Below are positions 1 to 9,237 of a stretch of 64,000 bases of DNA, piece by piece. The translations under genes and the position numbers were made by a program. This DNA is from an uncultured Prevotellaceae bacterium. GTDB lineage: Bacteria; Bacteroidota; Bacteroidia; Bacteroidales; Bacteroidaceae. The notes beneath the pieces are model-generated. The model ran no database searches, was not told the DNA's origin, and worked only from the letters and a program-made list of their open reading frames with translations. Position 1 is the first letter of the stretch, and every line of letters starts with the position of its first letter. Location of the stretch: contig CACYRS010000002.1 of assembly GCA_902776935.1 (NCBI GenBank), forward strand, positions 1 through 64,000, given 5' to 3'.

Positions 1-98
1 GTGATGGGGTAGATAGCAGCTACCTCAGAGAACATGTAGCTCACGTGAGCCGCAGCCTCGTTACCATCACAGGTGATAAATTTCTTTTCTTTAGCCAT
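1..98 (-). CDS. nifJ: Pyruvate:ferredoxin (flavodoxin) oxidoreductase, N-terminal fragment
   Basis: Only the first 32 codons lie in the window, reading leftward off the edge. The start is the ATG at 96-98. The peptide opens MAKEKKFITCDGNEAAAHVS and continues into a YMFSEVAAIYPIT stretch, which is the characteristic beginning of the pyrimidine-binding domain of single-chain pyruvate:ferredoxin oxidoreductase. That enzyme oxidatively decarboxylates pyruvate to acetyl-CoA with CoA, TPP and Fe-S clusters and reduces ferredoxin in the anaerobic cytoplasm. The rest of the gene, including the TPP and ferredoxin domains, is outside the window, so completeness cannot be judged. No clear TAnnTTTG box was found in the 37 bases between it and the next gene. 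Confidence 0.85.
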   Translation of the reverse strand, partial: MAKEKKFITCDGNEAAAHVSYMFSEVAAIYPI

Positions 99-135
99 TT
101 GTTTAGTGTATTAAAAATAAACCTAATGTATATTA

Positions 136-1326
136 CTAATATAAAAATCCTAAGAGCCAGAGGGGAATCTGATTCCCTCGTCCAATCTCAGTATTGTAAC
201 GTGCATAGATGACGTCCTGCTGTATCTTCACCCGCTGCATCTGCTTGGCATCGAGGATACGGAACTTCAATTTCCCGTCGACGATATAGTTGCAGTCACG
301 ATAGCCGGTATTCACCTTATGGTCCTTCCACAGAGAGTTGACGAAGAAGGTTTCCATGGCCTCCTGCTTCTCTACCTGGATAGGATAGATGGCATAGAGG
401 AGGTTGGAGTTGTGGAGCATCACCTTGGCTGGTTTCTTGGGGAAGTCCTCGCCACAGGGATAGATAATGTTCAGGAGACGTGAATCGGTGAGATACTTGA
501 TGTAGTTCATCACAGTGGCACGTGATGTCTCGATGTCATGGGCCAGCTTACTCACGTTGGGAGCCTTCTTGGAACCGTCCTCGGCTATCTGATAGAAGAG
601 CTTCTTGATCTTTGTGAGATACTTCAGCTCTATCTGTTTGATAAGCAGTATATCCACCTCGGTCATCATGTTCATGGTCTTCAGAAGGTTCTCGCTGTAG
701 TTGCGATGTTCCTGGAAGAATGGATAGAAACCGTGATGGATATAGTCCTGGAAATATTTGTTGGGAGAGACCTTAGGAAGGATCTGTTTGATGATATGCT
801 CATGGTCTTCGAGGATCTCTTCAAGGCTGTAAGGCTGGAAGTCGTTGCCTGTAAGGAGGTTGATGAACTCACGGAAAGAGAAACCGCGCAGGTTATAGCT
901 CTTCACAATACCGTTGAGCTCGGGGTTCTCGTCCTTCAGCCGCATCACACTTGAGCCGGTGAAGACAATCTTGAGATTGGGGTAGAGGTCATAGCACTTA
1001 CGAAGCTCAGAACTCCATTCCGGCTGTTTGAACACCTGGTCAATCAACAGCGTACGACCTCCATGATGATAGAACTCTCCGGCAAAGTCGGCAATGCCGT
1101 GAGTCTGGAAGTAGAAGTTGTTCATGTTGATGTACAGACACTGACGGTCGTTGACATCGAAGTTCTCCTTGGCATACTGGAGGAGGAATGTGGTCTTTCC
1201 AACACCTCTGGTGCCCTTAATGCCTATGAGCCTGTCGTTCCAGTCGATCTCGTCCATGAGAGTACGGCGAACAGGTGCATTGACATGCTCTACGAGGTAT
1301 CTATGTGTCCTGAGAAAAGCTTCCAT
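136..1326 (-). CDS. AAA-family ATP-binding protein with altered Walker B
   Basis: A 396-residue cytoplasmic protein of the AAA ATPase / DUF4143-like group common in Bacteroidota. Residues 35-50 hold a clear Walker A (GTRGVGKTT). Residues 91-97 hold the Walker B hydrophobic run ending LLIDQ, where the usual LxxDE acid is Gln97. A sensor-1-like VFTGSS follows at about 121-126. The middle has an HTH-like segment (around 255-290, with TSRATVMNYIKYL), and the C-terminus resembles the restriction-endonuclease-like domain seen in this family (DGKLKFRILDAKQ). Function is unknown; family members are often called orphan or toxin-antitoxin-like ATPases. It is monocistronic with its own promoter at 1373-1403. 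The Glu-to-Gln change suggests slow or absent hydrolysis. Confidence 0.7.
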   Translation of the reverse strand: MEAFLRTHRYLVEHVNAPVRRTLMDEIDWNDRLIGIKGTRGVGKTTFLLQYAKENFDVNDRQCLYINMNNFYFQTHGIADFAGEFYHHGGRTLLIDQVFKQPEWSSELRKCYDLYPNLKIVFTGSSVMRLKDENPELNGIVKSYNLRGFSFREFINLLTGNDFQPYSLEEILEDHEHIIKQILPKVSPNKYFQDYIHHGFYPFFQEHRNYSENLLKTMNMMTEVDILLIKQIELKYLTKIKKLFYQIAEDGSKKAPNVSKLAHDIETSRATVMNYIKYLTDSRLLNIIYPCGEDFPKKPAKVMLHNSNLLYAIYPIQVEKQEAMETFFVNSLWKDHKVNTGYRDCNYIVDGKLKFRILDAKQMQRVKIQQDVIYARYNTEIGRGNQIPLWLLGFLY

Positions 1327-1372
1327 TTGCCTTTGATTTGCCTTTGAATTGTTTTTTACTTGAAAAGTGCGG

Positions 1373-1403
1373 CAAAGTTACGAAAAATTTCTCAAATTGC
1401 AAA
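1373..1403 (-). promoter_or_regulatory. Bacteroidota-type promoter for the AAA ATPase gene
   Basis: Read on the minus strand, TTTG (1400-1403), 19 bases, then TAACTTTG (1373-1380). This matches the -33 TTTG / -7 TAnnTTTG consensus of the Bacteroidota primary sigma factor. Transcription would begin near 1367, about 40 bases before the ATG. Two tandem copies of a CAAAGGCAAAT-like unit lie between the promoter and the start codon. Confidence 0.7.
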
Positions 1404-1485
1404 GTCTAAATAGCAAATTCTATATTAAATAATGTTATTTTTGAGATTTATCAACAAAAAACAGGGCAAAATCACTGTCTGAGGC

Positions 1486-3957
1486 TTAAATCTTATACGC
1501 TACATCGAACATAAACCACCTGCCACGCTGTGGAACGATGTTGGTATTCATGCCACTGCGGTAGTAATATGTGTCGAAGAGATTATGCACGTTGATGCCG
1601 AAGGTGAACTTGTCGATCTTATACTCCGCACCGACGTTGAAGATGACACGTGAAGGGATACGCTTGTTCATGATGAGCTTACTTGCCAGGAGCTTATACT
1701 GATCCCAGAACACAGGATCATCGAGGCTTTCCTCTGTCATAGTATTCGCAAACTTCAAAAAGCGGAGCATCTCCACCACATCCAGATTGTATGTTCTCTG
1801 TACACCCTCGAACATGATGTGGGAGTGGAGTTTGAGACGAGGAGTCGCCTGCCAGCCAAGGACAGCATTCGACATGATGGCGGGGATATTGTTGTTGTCA
1901 TCAATGTCTTCCGTGTAGACATTCGACTTGAATGTATGCGTCCATGTGAGATTGAAGTCACCGGTGAAACGTTTGCTGCGGTATTGGGCCTGGAACTCCA
2001 GACCTCCCATCTTGTTTGTTCCCTTGTTCTCATGGGAGATGACGTGTGTCTCGATGAGGTTCTTCGCTTCGTTATAGAATCCGTTGAGCTCTATAACGAG
2101 TCCCTTGATCCAGTTGATACCTGTGAATGTAACCTGTACAGAGTTGACAAACTCCGGATCGAGGCTTGTAAAAACGAGGTCCCTCTTGGTAGAGACATTG
2201 CCAACGAGTATCGGCAGGAGTTCATTGATCTTACGATACATATAAGGAGCATCAACAAACGAGCGCGAATAGCTCAGTTTGATGTTCCATTTAGGCTGGA
2301 GGAAAATGAAAGCCACACGGGGAGAGTACTCACGGAGGATCTCTTTGTCGGCACGTTCCTTCTGGTCGTAGCGAAGTCCTGCATTGAGGATTAAGGAACG
2401 CCACTGGTGCTTGAGCTGGAGGAAGGCATTGTAACTGTTCTCCGTACCTTCGCCGGCTTCTGTTATCATGGAATTCTCCCTGTTGAGAGTATTGAAGTTA
2501 TAACCTAAGGCATAACGTACATTGTCGACCTTGAACTGTGACCACTCTGCACCAAAGAAGATGGAGCCTTTGTGGTTGTTTCTTTCAATATAGGAGTAGT
2601 CGCCTTTCAGTGCCACTCCGTAATTCTTCTCGTCGGCACTGAGGAACCTGAACAGTCCGGGGTATTTGAAGAAGTTGATGGAGTCAGGGATGCCATATAG
2701 ATTTCCCAGCTCGGGGAAGGGGAAATCAGTCACTACCTGATAGTGGGTGAGTTCGCTGTTGTCGAAGGTCACTGTTCCTTTAAGGTTCACCTTTCCCAGT
2801 GTCCGGCTGTAACTCAGGTTTGCATGGTGAGACTTTGAGGCGAAACTCGGTGAGAAACCGTTGAGCTGCATGTATTTGTCATGATTGTACGACTTTGCCA
2901 TCGTACTCATGCTATATGGAGGAATCTTCTGTGAGAAATGCGTGTTGTAGAGGAACTGCAGGCTCTTGTATTTCATCTGCACTCCGAAGTCGAACGACGG
3001 TTTCTCGCCTATATGGTTTATCGACACTGTCGGGAAAGGTATTCCATAATCGTCACCGGCCATCTCAGGCGGGGCTTCCATCGTCTGACCCTTATTGCTG
3101 TAGATACTTCCCCAGATGAGCAGGTCGAGGTCGAAGTATCGTTTTCCGAAGAGGATGTCTCCACGCAGCTGATGGTAGTTGCCTATGCCACCCTTGATCA
3201 TCACTCCATCGACATCGGCTCCCTGTTTCGTGATGATGTTTACAACGGCAGTGAGAGCCACACCGCCATAGAGCGATGACGCAGGACCACGGAGCACCTC
3301 TATCTGCTTTACCTTCTCCAGACTGATGCTATAGTCGGGTGCTGCGATATTTGTACTGTAGTTGTTCAGACGGTGACCGTTGAGCATGATGAGGATCTTC
3401 TCCTGACCATTACTGAATATGCCTCGCATGGCAACGTTGATATCGTCATTACAGTCAACGATGTTCATTCCCGGCACGTAGGCAGCGAGCACCTCCTGCA
3501 GGTTCATGCCTCCGCAGTTTCGTATCATCTCCTCGGTGATGAGGGTGGTGGGCACAGGGACCTCATCGAGTGACTCCGCCTGACTGGAAGCTGTGGTGAT
3601 CTTGGCTGTAAGTCCGAGTTTTATGTTCTCCACCATGTCGATGAACCGCTGCGGGTCCTGTGATGAAGGGGTGAAGTAGGGGTCGTAGTCCAGGAGCAGC
3701 CGGGTGCAGTTCTCTGCCTTCTCGTTCTCATCGAGACTGAGCAGACAGAGAGCCATAAGCCGGTATGCACTCTGTTGGAGATTCCCCTTGAAGATGTTGA
3801 TGTTCTCCTGTAGCGTAGACAGAGCCTGTTCCACACGTCCTATCTCGTAGTCGTTCTCCGCCTGGGCATATATCTGACGTGTAGTGTTGTTCTGTGCCTT
3901 AGCAGAGGCCAGTGCCAGACATACTATTATTATAATAAGGTGTAATCTTCGCTTCAT
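1486..3957 (-). CDS. TonB-dependent receptor with N-terminal TPR-like region
   Basis: An 823-residue outer-membrane receptor. Residues 1-21 form a signal peptide (MKRRLHLIIIIVCLALASAK, then AQ). Residues 25-115 look like TPR-type helical repeats (YAQAENDYEIGRVEQALSTL and similar). The plug domain starts near 128 (SLDEVPVPTTLITEEMIR), has the LRGPASSLYGG and VNIITK motifs, and is followed by a 22-strand-type barrel ending in an aromatic C-terminus (WFMFDVAYKI). It lacks the carboxypeptidase-like domain of SusC proteins, and no susD gene follows. It is the last gene of the five-gene operon, and its ATG overlaps the histidine-kinase stop by 4 bases, implying translational coupling. Ligand unknown. 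The TPR region and the kinase neighbours suggest signalling rather than plain uptake (inference). Confidence 0.85.
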   Translation of the reverse strand: MKRRLHLIIIIVCLALASAKAQNNTTRQIYAQAENDYEIGRVEQALSTLQENINIFKGNLQQSAYRLMALCLLSLDENEKAENCTRLLLDYDPYFTPSSQDPQRFIDMVENIKLGLTAKITTASSQAESLDEVPVPTTLITEEMIRNCGGMNLQEVLAAYVPGMNIVDCNDDINVAMRGIFSNGQEKILIMLNGHRLNNYSTNIAAPDYSISLEKVKQIEVLRGPASSLYGGVALTAVVNIITKQGADVDGVMIKGGIGNYHQLRGDILFGKRYFDLDLLIWGSIYSNKGQTMEAPPEMAGDDYGIPFPTVSINHIGEKPSFDFGVQMKYKSLQFLYNTHFSQKIPPYSMSTMAKSYNHDKYMQLNGFSPSFASKSHHANLSYSRTLGKVNLKGTVTFDNSELTHYQVVTDFPFPELGNLYGIPDSINFFKYPGLFRFLSADEKNYGVALKGDYSYIERNNHKGSIFFGAEWSQFKVDNVRYALGYNFNTLNRENSMITEAGEGTENSYNAFLQLKHQWRSLILNAGLRYDQKERADKEILREYSPRVAFIFLQPKWNIKLSYSRSFVDAPYMYRKINELLPILVGNVSTKRDLVFTSLDPEFVNSVQVTFTGINWIKGLVIELNGFYNEAKNLIETHVISHENKGTNKMGGLEFQAQYRSKRFTGDFNLTWTHTFKSNVYTEDIDDNNNIPAIMSNAVLGWQATPRLKLHSHIMFEGVQRTYNLDVVEMLRFLKFANTMTEESLDDPVFWDQYKLLASKLIMNKRIPSRVIFNVGAEYKIDKFTFGINVHNLFDTYYYRSGMNTNIVPQRGRWFMFDVAYKI

Positions 3958-4775
3958 CTCTTCATTATGGGGATAGTGAATGTGAATGTTGTGCCTACGC
4001 CCTCCTTGGAATCGAAGGTGAGTGTGCCGCCATGTTTATTCTCTATGATATCACGGGTAATGCCCATGCCGAGACCTGTACCCTGACCTATAGGTTTGGT
4101 GGTGAAGAAGTTCTCGAAGAGCCGTTGCTTGACCTCTTCTGTCATTCCCACACCATTGTCGGCGATGCTTACAGTGATACTGTCATCATGAGAAGCCACC
4201 TTTACAGTCACCTCGGGTTTGTATGCTTCTCCCTCTGATTCCTGTCTCTGCCATACGGCATAGAAGGCATTGTTGGTAATGTTAAGTACTGCACGACTGA
4301 GGTCCTGAGGGATAGCCGTCGTCATGGGTATATCCGCAGCATAGTCCTCGTGGATACTCACGTTGAAGCCTTTGTTCTTTGCCCTCATGGCGTGATATGA
4401 CAGCCATACATATTCCTTTGTGATCTTGGCAACATCTGTCGGCAGTCGTTCCCCTTCCTTACCTCTCGAAACCAACAGTATACCCTGGATGATGCTTATC
4501 GCCCTCTCTCCGTGTTCGGCAATCTTCGACATGTTCTCCTTGAGGTCTGCCACGATATCATCGAGGTCCTCACGGTCTGCCTCAGGGAGCTTGTCCTCGT
4601 TGTCCTCAACAATCTCAGTGAGGTCTTTAAGAAGTTTCTCAGACATCTTACTGAAGTTGATCACGAAGTTCAGCGGGTTCTGGATCTCATGGGCTATGCC
4701 CGCGCTCAGAATTCCTAAGGAAGCAAGCTTTTCCTGTTTGTGGAGCTGTTCTTTTAACTGTTCGATCTGATCCAT
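3954..4775 (-). CDS. Soluble sensor histidine kinase with intact H-box
   Basis: A 273-residue histidine kinase with no signal peptide or membrane segment. It starts with a short coiled coil (residues 1-17). The dimerisation/phosphoacceptor box AHEIQNPLNF lies at about 28-37 and carries the phospho-accepting His. The C-terminal HATPase domain has an N-box (NITNNAFYAV), G1 (DNGVGM), F-box (FENFFTTK) and G2 (GQGTGLGMGI). It is therefore probably able to bind ATP and autophosphorylate. The DHp region is clearly paralogous to that of the upstream propeller kinase, which lacks the His. With no sensor domain of its own it may be driven by that partner through heterodimerisation. The first gene of the operon supplies the obvious receiver. 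The spacing of 7 bases upstream and 4-base overlap downstream support one transcript. Confidence 0.88.
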   Translation of the reverse strand: MDQIEQLKEQLHKQEKLASLGILSAGIAHEIQNPLNFVINFSKMSEKLLKDLTEIVEDNEDKLPEADREDLDDIVADLKENMSKIAEHGERAISIIQGILLVSRGKEGERLPTDVAKITKEYVWLSYHAMRAKNKGFNVSIHEDYAADIPMTTAIPQDLSRAVLNITNNAFYAVWQRQESEGEAYKPEVTVKVASHDDSITVSIADNGVGMTEEVKQRLFENFFTTKPIGQGTGLGMGITRDIIENKHGGTLTFDSKEGVGTTFTFTIPIMKR

Positions 4776-4782
4776 AGCAATA

Positions 4783-7638
4783 CTATTTTTTATAAGGAAG
4801 GGTAATAGTAAATTCTGAATATTCGTCCTTTACGGACTTCACGGTGATGTCGCCACCATGGTTCTGTACTATTTCACGGCTGAGATAGAGTCCCACACCT
4901 GCTGCCTCGCTGGTGGTCTTGGTGGTGAAGAAGGGGTCGAAGAGCTTTTCGATGATGGTGTCCTCGATGCCTATGCCATTGTCGTGGACAGTGATGACAA
5001 CTGCCTTGTCTGTCTTTGTGGCCTTAAGACTGATCTCAGGAGTGAAGGATGTCTTCTGGGCTTTCTTGACGAGAGCATAGACAGAGTTGGAGAGCATGCT
5101 CATGATGACCTTACTCAACTGTTCTGCATTGCCTTCTATCTGCAGGTGCTGCTCAGGCAGGTCGAACACCGTCTTGATGTTATTCTCGGCTATCTCTTTC
5201 TTGTAGTATCCGTTGAGCATCTCCTCATTCTGATGTATGACAGCCGTGAGGTCCATGGGTACGATGCCTCCGCTGCGGTCTTTCAGCATCTCCTCCATGG
5301 CTTTAAGCGTACGGGTAGTGTTCTGTCCGTGTTCACTTACCTTCTGGAGGTTGCCTGTGAGCATGTCGAGCACATCAACGGTGTCTTCGTAGTTGTCTTC
5401 ATTCATGTGCTCCTTCTCGTCCTCGATATTGGCCTTCACGTCTTTTATCAGACCTTCGGAGAGTTTGGAGAAGTTGTTGATGTAGTTCAGTGGGTTGAGG
5501 ATACGGTCGATGAGTCCCTGGGTAAGTTTACCTGCTGTGGCCATCTTCTCCAGTCTCACCACCTCTGAGGTACGTTCCTTGACGAGATTCTCCAGACGTA
5601 TCTTATCCATCTTCAGTCTTCTCAGACGCAGGCGGAAGATTCCATAGGCCAGGAGTATCATCAGGAGGAAGTATAATATTATCATATACCACCTGTAATA
5701 GAATGGTGGATTGACCTTGAACTTTATGCTTGCTGTCTCCGTCTCCTGGTTGGTGATGTCCAGGGCCTGGACACTGAATGTGTAGTCGCCGTAGCTGAGG
5801 TTAGCGAAGCTTGCCGAAGTGCTTGAGCTCCATGCACTCCAGCTACCGTTATTCAGACGATAGCGGTACATCGTCTCTCCTGCGATGGAAGGATAGTCGG
5901 TGGAGAATGTGAAGGTGAGGCCTTTATCGTTATAACTCAGATCCGGCAACTTCTCCGGCATCTCTCCGAAACCTCCCCATAGTATGCTGTCGCTGCCAAG
6001 TGTCACCGAACGGATAAACATCTTCGGTGTTGAGGTGAGCTGTGGGTCTGTGATGTCGGTATCTATGACAAACAGTCCGTCATCATTACCCAGCCATAGC
6101 TCATTGCCCCTTGTGAAGATAGAGTGTATGGTAACATCTTTGAGAGGCATGAGGAACTTATCCATGTCGCTGAGACGTTTGCCGTCTTTCCACCGGTAGA
6201 GATTCTTTCCTTCCTTATCCGTGAGCCATGTCACACCTTTACTGTCAGTGAAAGACTCAAGCGGGTAGGGGAAAGGCTTCTGTGCTATCTCACTCACGAT
6301 GACAGCCTTGCTTTCGGTCATGACAACAGAGAGCATTGTCTCCGACTTCTCTTTTGCCTTGTAAAGCCGGAATTGGGTGTCGCCGGCTTTCTTAAACCAC
6401 ACACTTCCGTAGAGACCCTGTGCCCAGATGGTGCCCGACTTGTCCTTGACGATTTTCCTGGTGTTCTCCAGGTAACATATCTTCTTGCGGTTCTGTCCAT
6501 CTGCCTGAACGGAATATATGCCATTTATCTCACCGCTGTATATCACATCTCCGTCATCGAGGACTGCCATGGAGTTGGCTTTCGTCAGTTGTCGTGTACT
6601 ACCATCGGCATTTATCTTGAAGATACCGTCGGCAGTGGCTGCGAGAAGTGCGTTGCCTCTCTTATGGAGGTTCCAACAGGCATGTGGCATACCGGGTACT
6701 AAGACAAACTTATATCCCTCCTGGCGATACAGACCGTCGTCTGTTCCGGCATATATCTTACCATTGAGTTCCCCGATGGTGAGCACCGTTCCATTCAGAC
6801 CTTCATTAGAGGTAAAGTGTGTGAGAGCAGAAGGCAACTGAACGACGAAGAGTCCCTTGTTTGTAGAACCCCAGAAGTGGCCTCGTCCATCGTAGGCTGC
6901 ATAGGTGATATTGTTGGAACAGAGCCCGTTGGCATCTGTGATGGTATAGGTGGAATTACGTTTTTCGTCTTTTACAAGAAGTCCTGAGTTCTTCATCACG
7001 TAGACGGTGATGCCATTGCCCAACTCCTCTTTGATGATGGTATCGTTCTTTACCACATCTTCATCACCACGACTGAGAGCATCAAGATCCACCACGTCGA
7101 GCATTCCTATTCGCAGTGACTCTTTGCCTAACTCTTTTACGATGCTCACCTGGTCATCCTTTACCTTATATATATTACCGTTGTTGACGATAAACTTCAG
7201 TTCTCCTTCTTCTTCGTATATCTCTGTTACCTCACCCTTGAAGAGTTTTTCGCTGCCTATTCTCTTCAGAGTAATCTCACCATTGGGTTTTCTTACTATC
7301 TTTCCGAAGTAATTGTATCCTCCCACCCAGATATTGTTGTCTGATGCCTTGAAGGCTACAGTGGTACGTGTGATGCCCGGTGTGTGGATGATACGCCACT
7401 CAGCAAAGTCGTAGTATAACAGTCCTTCGAAGTTGGCCACAAATACGTTTCCGGATCCGTCTGTCTCGATATCGAAGTTGGTGCTGTTTGCATGATATTC
7501 GTCAGAATCGAAGTTGCGGATGAAGGGTATGCCTTGGGCATTAGAGGTGAGAGGGATGAGAAGAACAGAGGTGAGAGAAATGACTGCTGCCAGATTTCTC
7601 ACAAACCAGTTTGTATAATTATGTTTCCTTATATTCAT
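4783..7638 (-). CDS. Two-component regulator propeller sensor, His-less pseudokinase
   Basis: A 951-residue membrane sensor. An N-terminal signal/anchor (about 10-35) leads to a periplasmic region of beta-propeller repeats (for example NITYAAYDGRGHFWGSTNKG, IWVGGYN, LWLGNDDGLFVI). A Y_Y_Y domain follows (about 560-640), then one membrane helix (about 651-668), a coiled coil, a DHp-like segment and an HATPase domain with N-box (MLSNSVYAL), G1 (DNGIGI), F-box (LFDPFFTTK) and G2 (AAGVGL). The H-box reads LIDRILNPLNY, where HEIxNPL is expected; the phosphoacceptor position is Asp711 (codon 5506-5508). Unlike the Bacteroides hybrid systems it has no receiver or AraC domain. It probably senses an extracytoplasmic ligand and acts on the neighbouring kinase rather than phosphorylating itself (inference). 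Confidence 0.87.
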   Translation of the reverse strand: MNIRKHNYTNWFVRNLAAVISLTSVLLIPLTSNAQGIPFIRNFDSDEYHANSTNFDIETDGSGNVFVANFEGLLYYDFAEWRIIHTPGITRTTVAFKASDNNIWVGGYNYFGKIVRKPNGEITLKRIGSEKLFKGEVTEIYEEEGELKFIVNNGNIYKVKDDQVSIVKELGKESLRIGMLDVVDLDALSRGDEDVVKNDTIIKEELGNGITVYVMKNSGLLVKDEKRNSTYTITDANGLCSNNITYAAYDGRGHFWGSTNKGLFVVQLPSALTHFTSNEGLNGTVLTIGELNGKIYAGTDDGLYRQEGYKFVLVPGMPHACWNLHKRGNALLAATADGIFKINADGSTRQLTKANSMAVLDDGDVIYSGEINGIYSVQADGQNRKKICYLENTRKIVKDKSGTIWAQGLYGSVWFKKAGDTQFRLYKAKEKSETMLSVVMTESKAVIVSEIAQKPFPYPLESFTDSKGVTWLTDKEGKNLYRWKDGKRLSDMDKFLMPLKDVTIHSIFTRGNELWLGNDDGLFVIDTDITDPQLTSTPKMFIRSVTLGSDSILWGGFGEMPEKLPDLSYNDKGLTFTFSTDYPSIAGETMYRYRLNNGSWSAWSSSTSASFANLSYGDYTFSVQALDITNQETETASIKFKVNPPFYYRWYMIILYFLLMILLAYGIFRLRLRRLKMDKIRLENLVKERTSEVVRLEKMATAGKLTQGLIDRILNPLNYINNFSKLSEGLIKDVKANIEDEKEHMNEDNYEDTVDVLDMLTGNLQKVSEHGQNTTRTLKAMEEMLKDRSGGIVPMDLTAVIHQNEEMLNGYYKKEIAENNIKTVFDLPEQHLQIEGNAEQLSKVIMSMLSNSVYALVKKAQKTSFTPEISLKATKTDKAVVITVHDNGIGIEDTIIEKLFDPFFTTKTTSEAAGVGLYLSREIVQNHGGDITVKSVKDEYSEFTITLPYKK

Positions 7639-7651
7639 AAATATCCCTTCA

Positions 7652-9214
7652 CTAATTTATCTCCTCATACGGCACGTTCTGTCCGATGTAATAGTTCCAC
7701 TCCTCCTGTGTGAAGTTCCGGTGGATACGTTTCTTTATCTCGCTGACCATGAGAGGTACAGAGATATTCACAGCCTTAAGGTTACCCTTCATGTCACCAA
7801 GCCAGAAGGTGTTCTTCGTGGAGTCGAAGTTGAAGTGCATGATCCATGTACCATTGGAAATCAGTTCCATTGGCTCAATCTTGCCTTTGTCGGTAATCCA
7901 GAGGTTCACCTTGCCGTCATAGCTGCCGGAGAACAGTCTGCGACCGTTGAGTTTCATCTTTGAGATACGTGAACTGTGCCCCACGAGTTTCTGCATTTTT
8001 CCCTTGATGTTGATCCATATCGTTCCGTCGCTCATGCCAAAGGCCTCGATGCCTGTGTTCTTCGACTCACAATAGGCAGTAACCTTTCCCTGTACAGGCT
8101 GTTTCTCTTTCTCGAAACTCTCTGGTCCTTTTACCAGATACATGTATCCGTTGTCGTCGAAGATTAATGGCAGCTTAGACTTCCGTGATGCCAACGACAC
8201 CTTGAAAGGCAGTTGTTTCGTGACGTTTACGATGTTCCTTTTCATGTCGAACACTGCGATGCTCTGTTCTCCGATGATAAAGAGGTTCTTTTCGCTGTAA
8301 TAGTGGAGACGCATCGGGTGGACCATGTTCTCCAAGGGTATGATCTTTACTGTCTTCAGGTCGTTGCCGATGACTACGAGATGTCCGTTACGACTTACGG
8401 CATAGATGTTACTTGTATGTTCATCTATAAGAAGGTCGCGGAAATCGCATTTGTTGTCCTTGAAGAGTGTGGTGACGTTGAGCTTGCTACCATGTCGTTC
8501 ACTGAGTAGTATCTCTCCGTAGTTGCTTACAGATACAAGCTTGTTCACTTGTCCTGGTATATACTCAAGGTTCATTACTGCCCCCTGGTGCTCTGTCCAT
8601 GAGCTGACACTCTTACTCGACTCCATCAGCGACTTGAAGACAGCAGGGTTATAGATGTCTCCATCATAGCGATTGGTATAGAGGTATGAGGTGTAGCTAA
8701 GCATGTTGGCTATCTCATCGTTGCCCGCCTGGTACTGGATGGTGGATATAGACCCTAACGAACGTCCCAGGGCGATATAGCTGAGAGTGTCGGCAACGCT
8801 CTTGGCAAACTCTGCCTGAATCCTCTGATGTTCGGCTATCTTACGTTCGTCTTCTGCTAAGATGGAAGCCTCGCGTGCTTTCTTCTCAGCTGCTATGGCA
8901 TTCTTCTCTGCCTCGAGGGCGTTGAGACGCTCAAACTCAGAACGGGCACGCATCTCGTTGGCGACACGTGTCTGCTGGAGGGCTTCCTCACGTTTTTCAT
9001 CGGAGATCTCTCGTTGCTCATTGGCAATCACCTCCATCTGCCTACTGACGCTTCTGTCGACAGCAGAACGCATCTCCTCACGTTTCAGCACTTCCATCTG
9101 GGCCTCGAGCTCACCAATCTTCTTGTGTTCGAAGTACCATCCTGTAAGTCCTGTCACTGCCGCTCCAGCCAACAGTGCCCCGACAGCCCCTTCTATTATT
9201 CTCCGCCCAATCAA
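7652..9214 (-). CDS. Membrane-anchored coiled-coil / WD40-repeat protein
   Basis: A 520-residue protein. A glycine/alanine-rich membrane helix (residues about 5-26) is followed by a long charged coiled coil (about 28-140) rich in E, R, K and A. The remainder forms degenerate WD40-type blades (SSWTEHQGAVMNLEYIPGQV, LVGHSSRISKMKLNGRRLFS, GSYDGKVNLWITDKGK). The C-terminal RNFTQEEWNYYIGQNVPYE motif closes many Bacteroidota WD40 proteins. There is no catalytic domain. The coiled coil probably faces the cytoplasm, making it a scaffold linking the operon's kinase and phosphatase at the inner membrane (inference). It sits 13 bases upstream of the propeller kinase and 23 bases after the response regulator, so it is co-transcribed with both. 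Confidence 0.8.
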   Translation of the reverse strand: MIGRRIIEGAVGALLAGAAVTGLTGWYFEHKKIGELEAQMEVLKREEMRSAVDRSVSRQMEVIANEQREISDEKREEALQQTRVANEMRARSEFERLNALEAEKNAIAAEKKAREASILAEDERKIAEHQRIQAEFAKSVADTLSYIALGRSLGSISTIQYQAGNDEIANMLSYTSYLYTNRYDGDIYNPAVFKSLMESSKSVSSWTEHQGAVMNLEYIPGQVNKLVSVSNYGEILLSERHGSKLNVTTLFKDNKCDFRDLLIDEHTSNIYAVSRNGHLVVIGNDLKTVKIIPLENMVHPMRLHYYSEKNLFIIGEQSIAVFDMKRNIVNVTKQLPFKVSLASRKSKLPLIFDDNGYMYLVKGPESFEKEKQPVQGKVTAYCESKNTGIEAFGMSDGTIWINIKGKMQKLVGHSSRISKMKLNGRRLFSGSYDGKVNLWITDKGKIEPMELISNGTWIMHFNFDSTKNTFWLGDMKGNLKAVNISVPLMVSEIKKRIHRNFTQEEWNYYIGQNVPYEEIN

Positions 9215-9237
9215 TGTATTTTTTATTTTTGTATTTT

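Noticed and set aside
1819-2394. 191-codon plus-strand open frame inside the TonB-receptor gene
   Set aside because: It is antisense to a clear receptor gene, has no recognisable protein motif and no promoter box; it arises from codon bias on the other strand.
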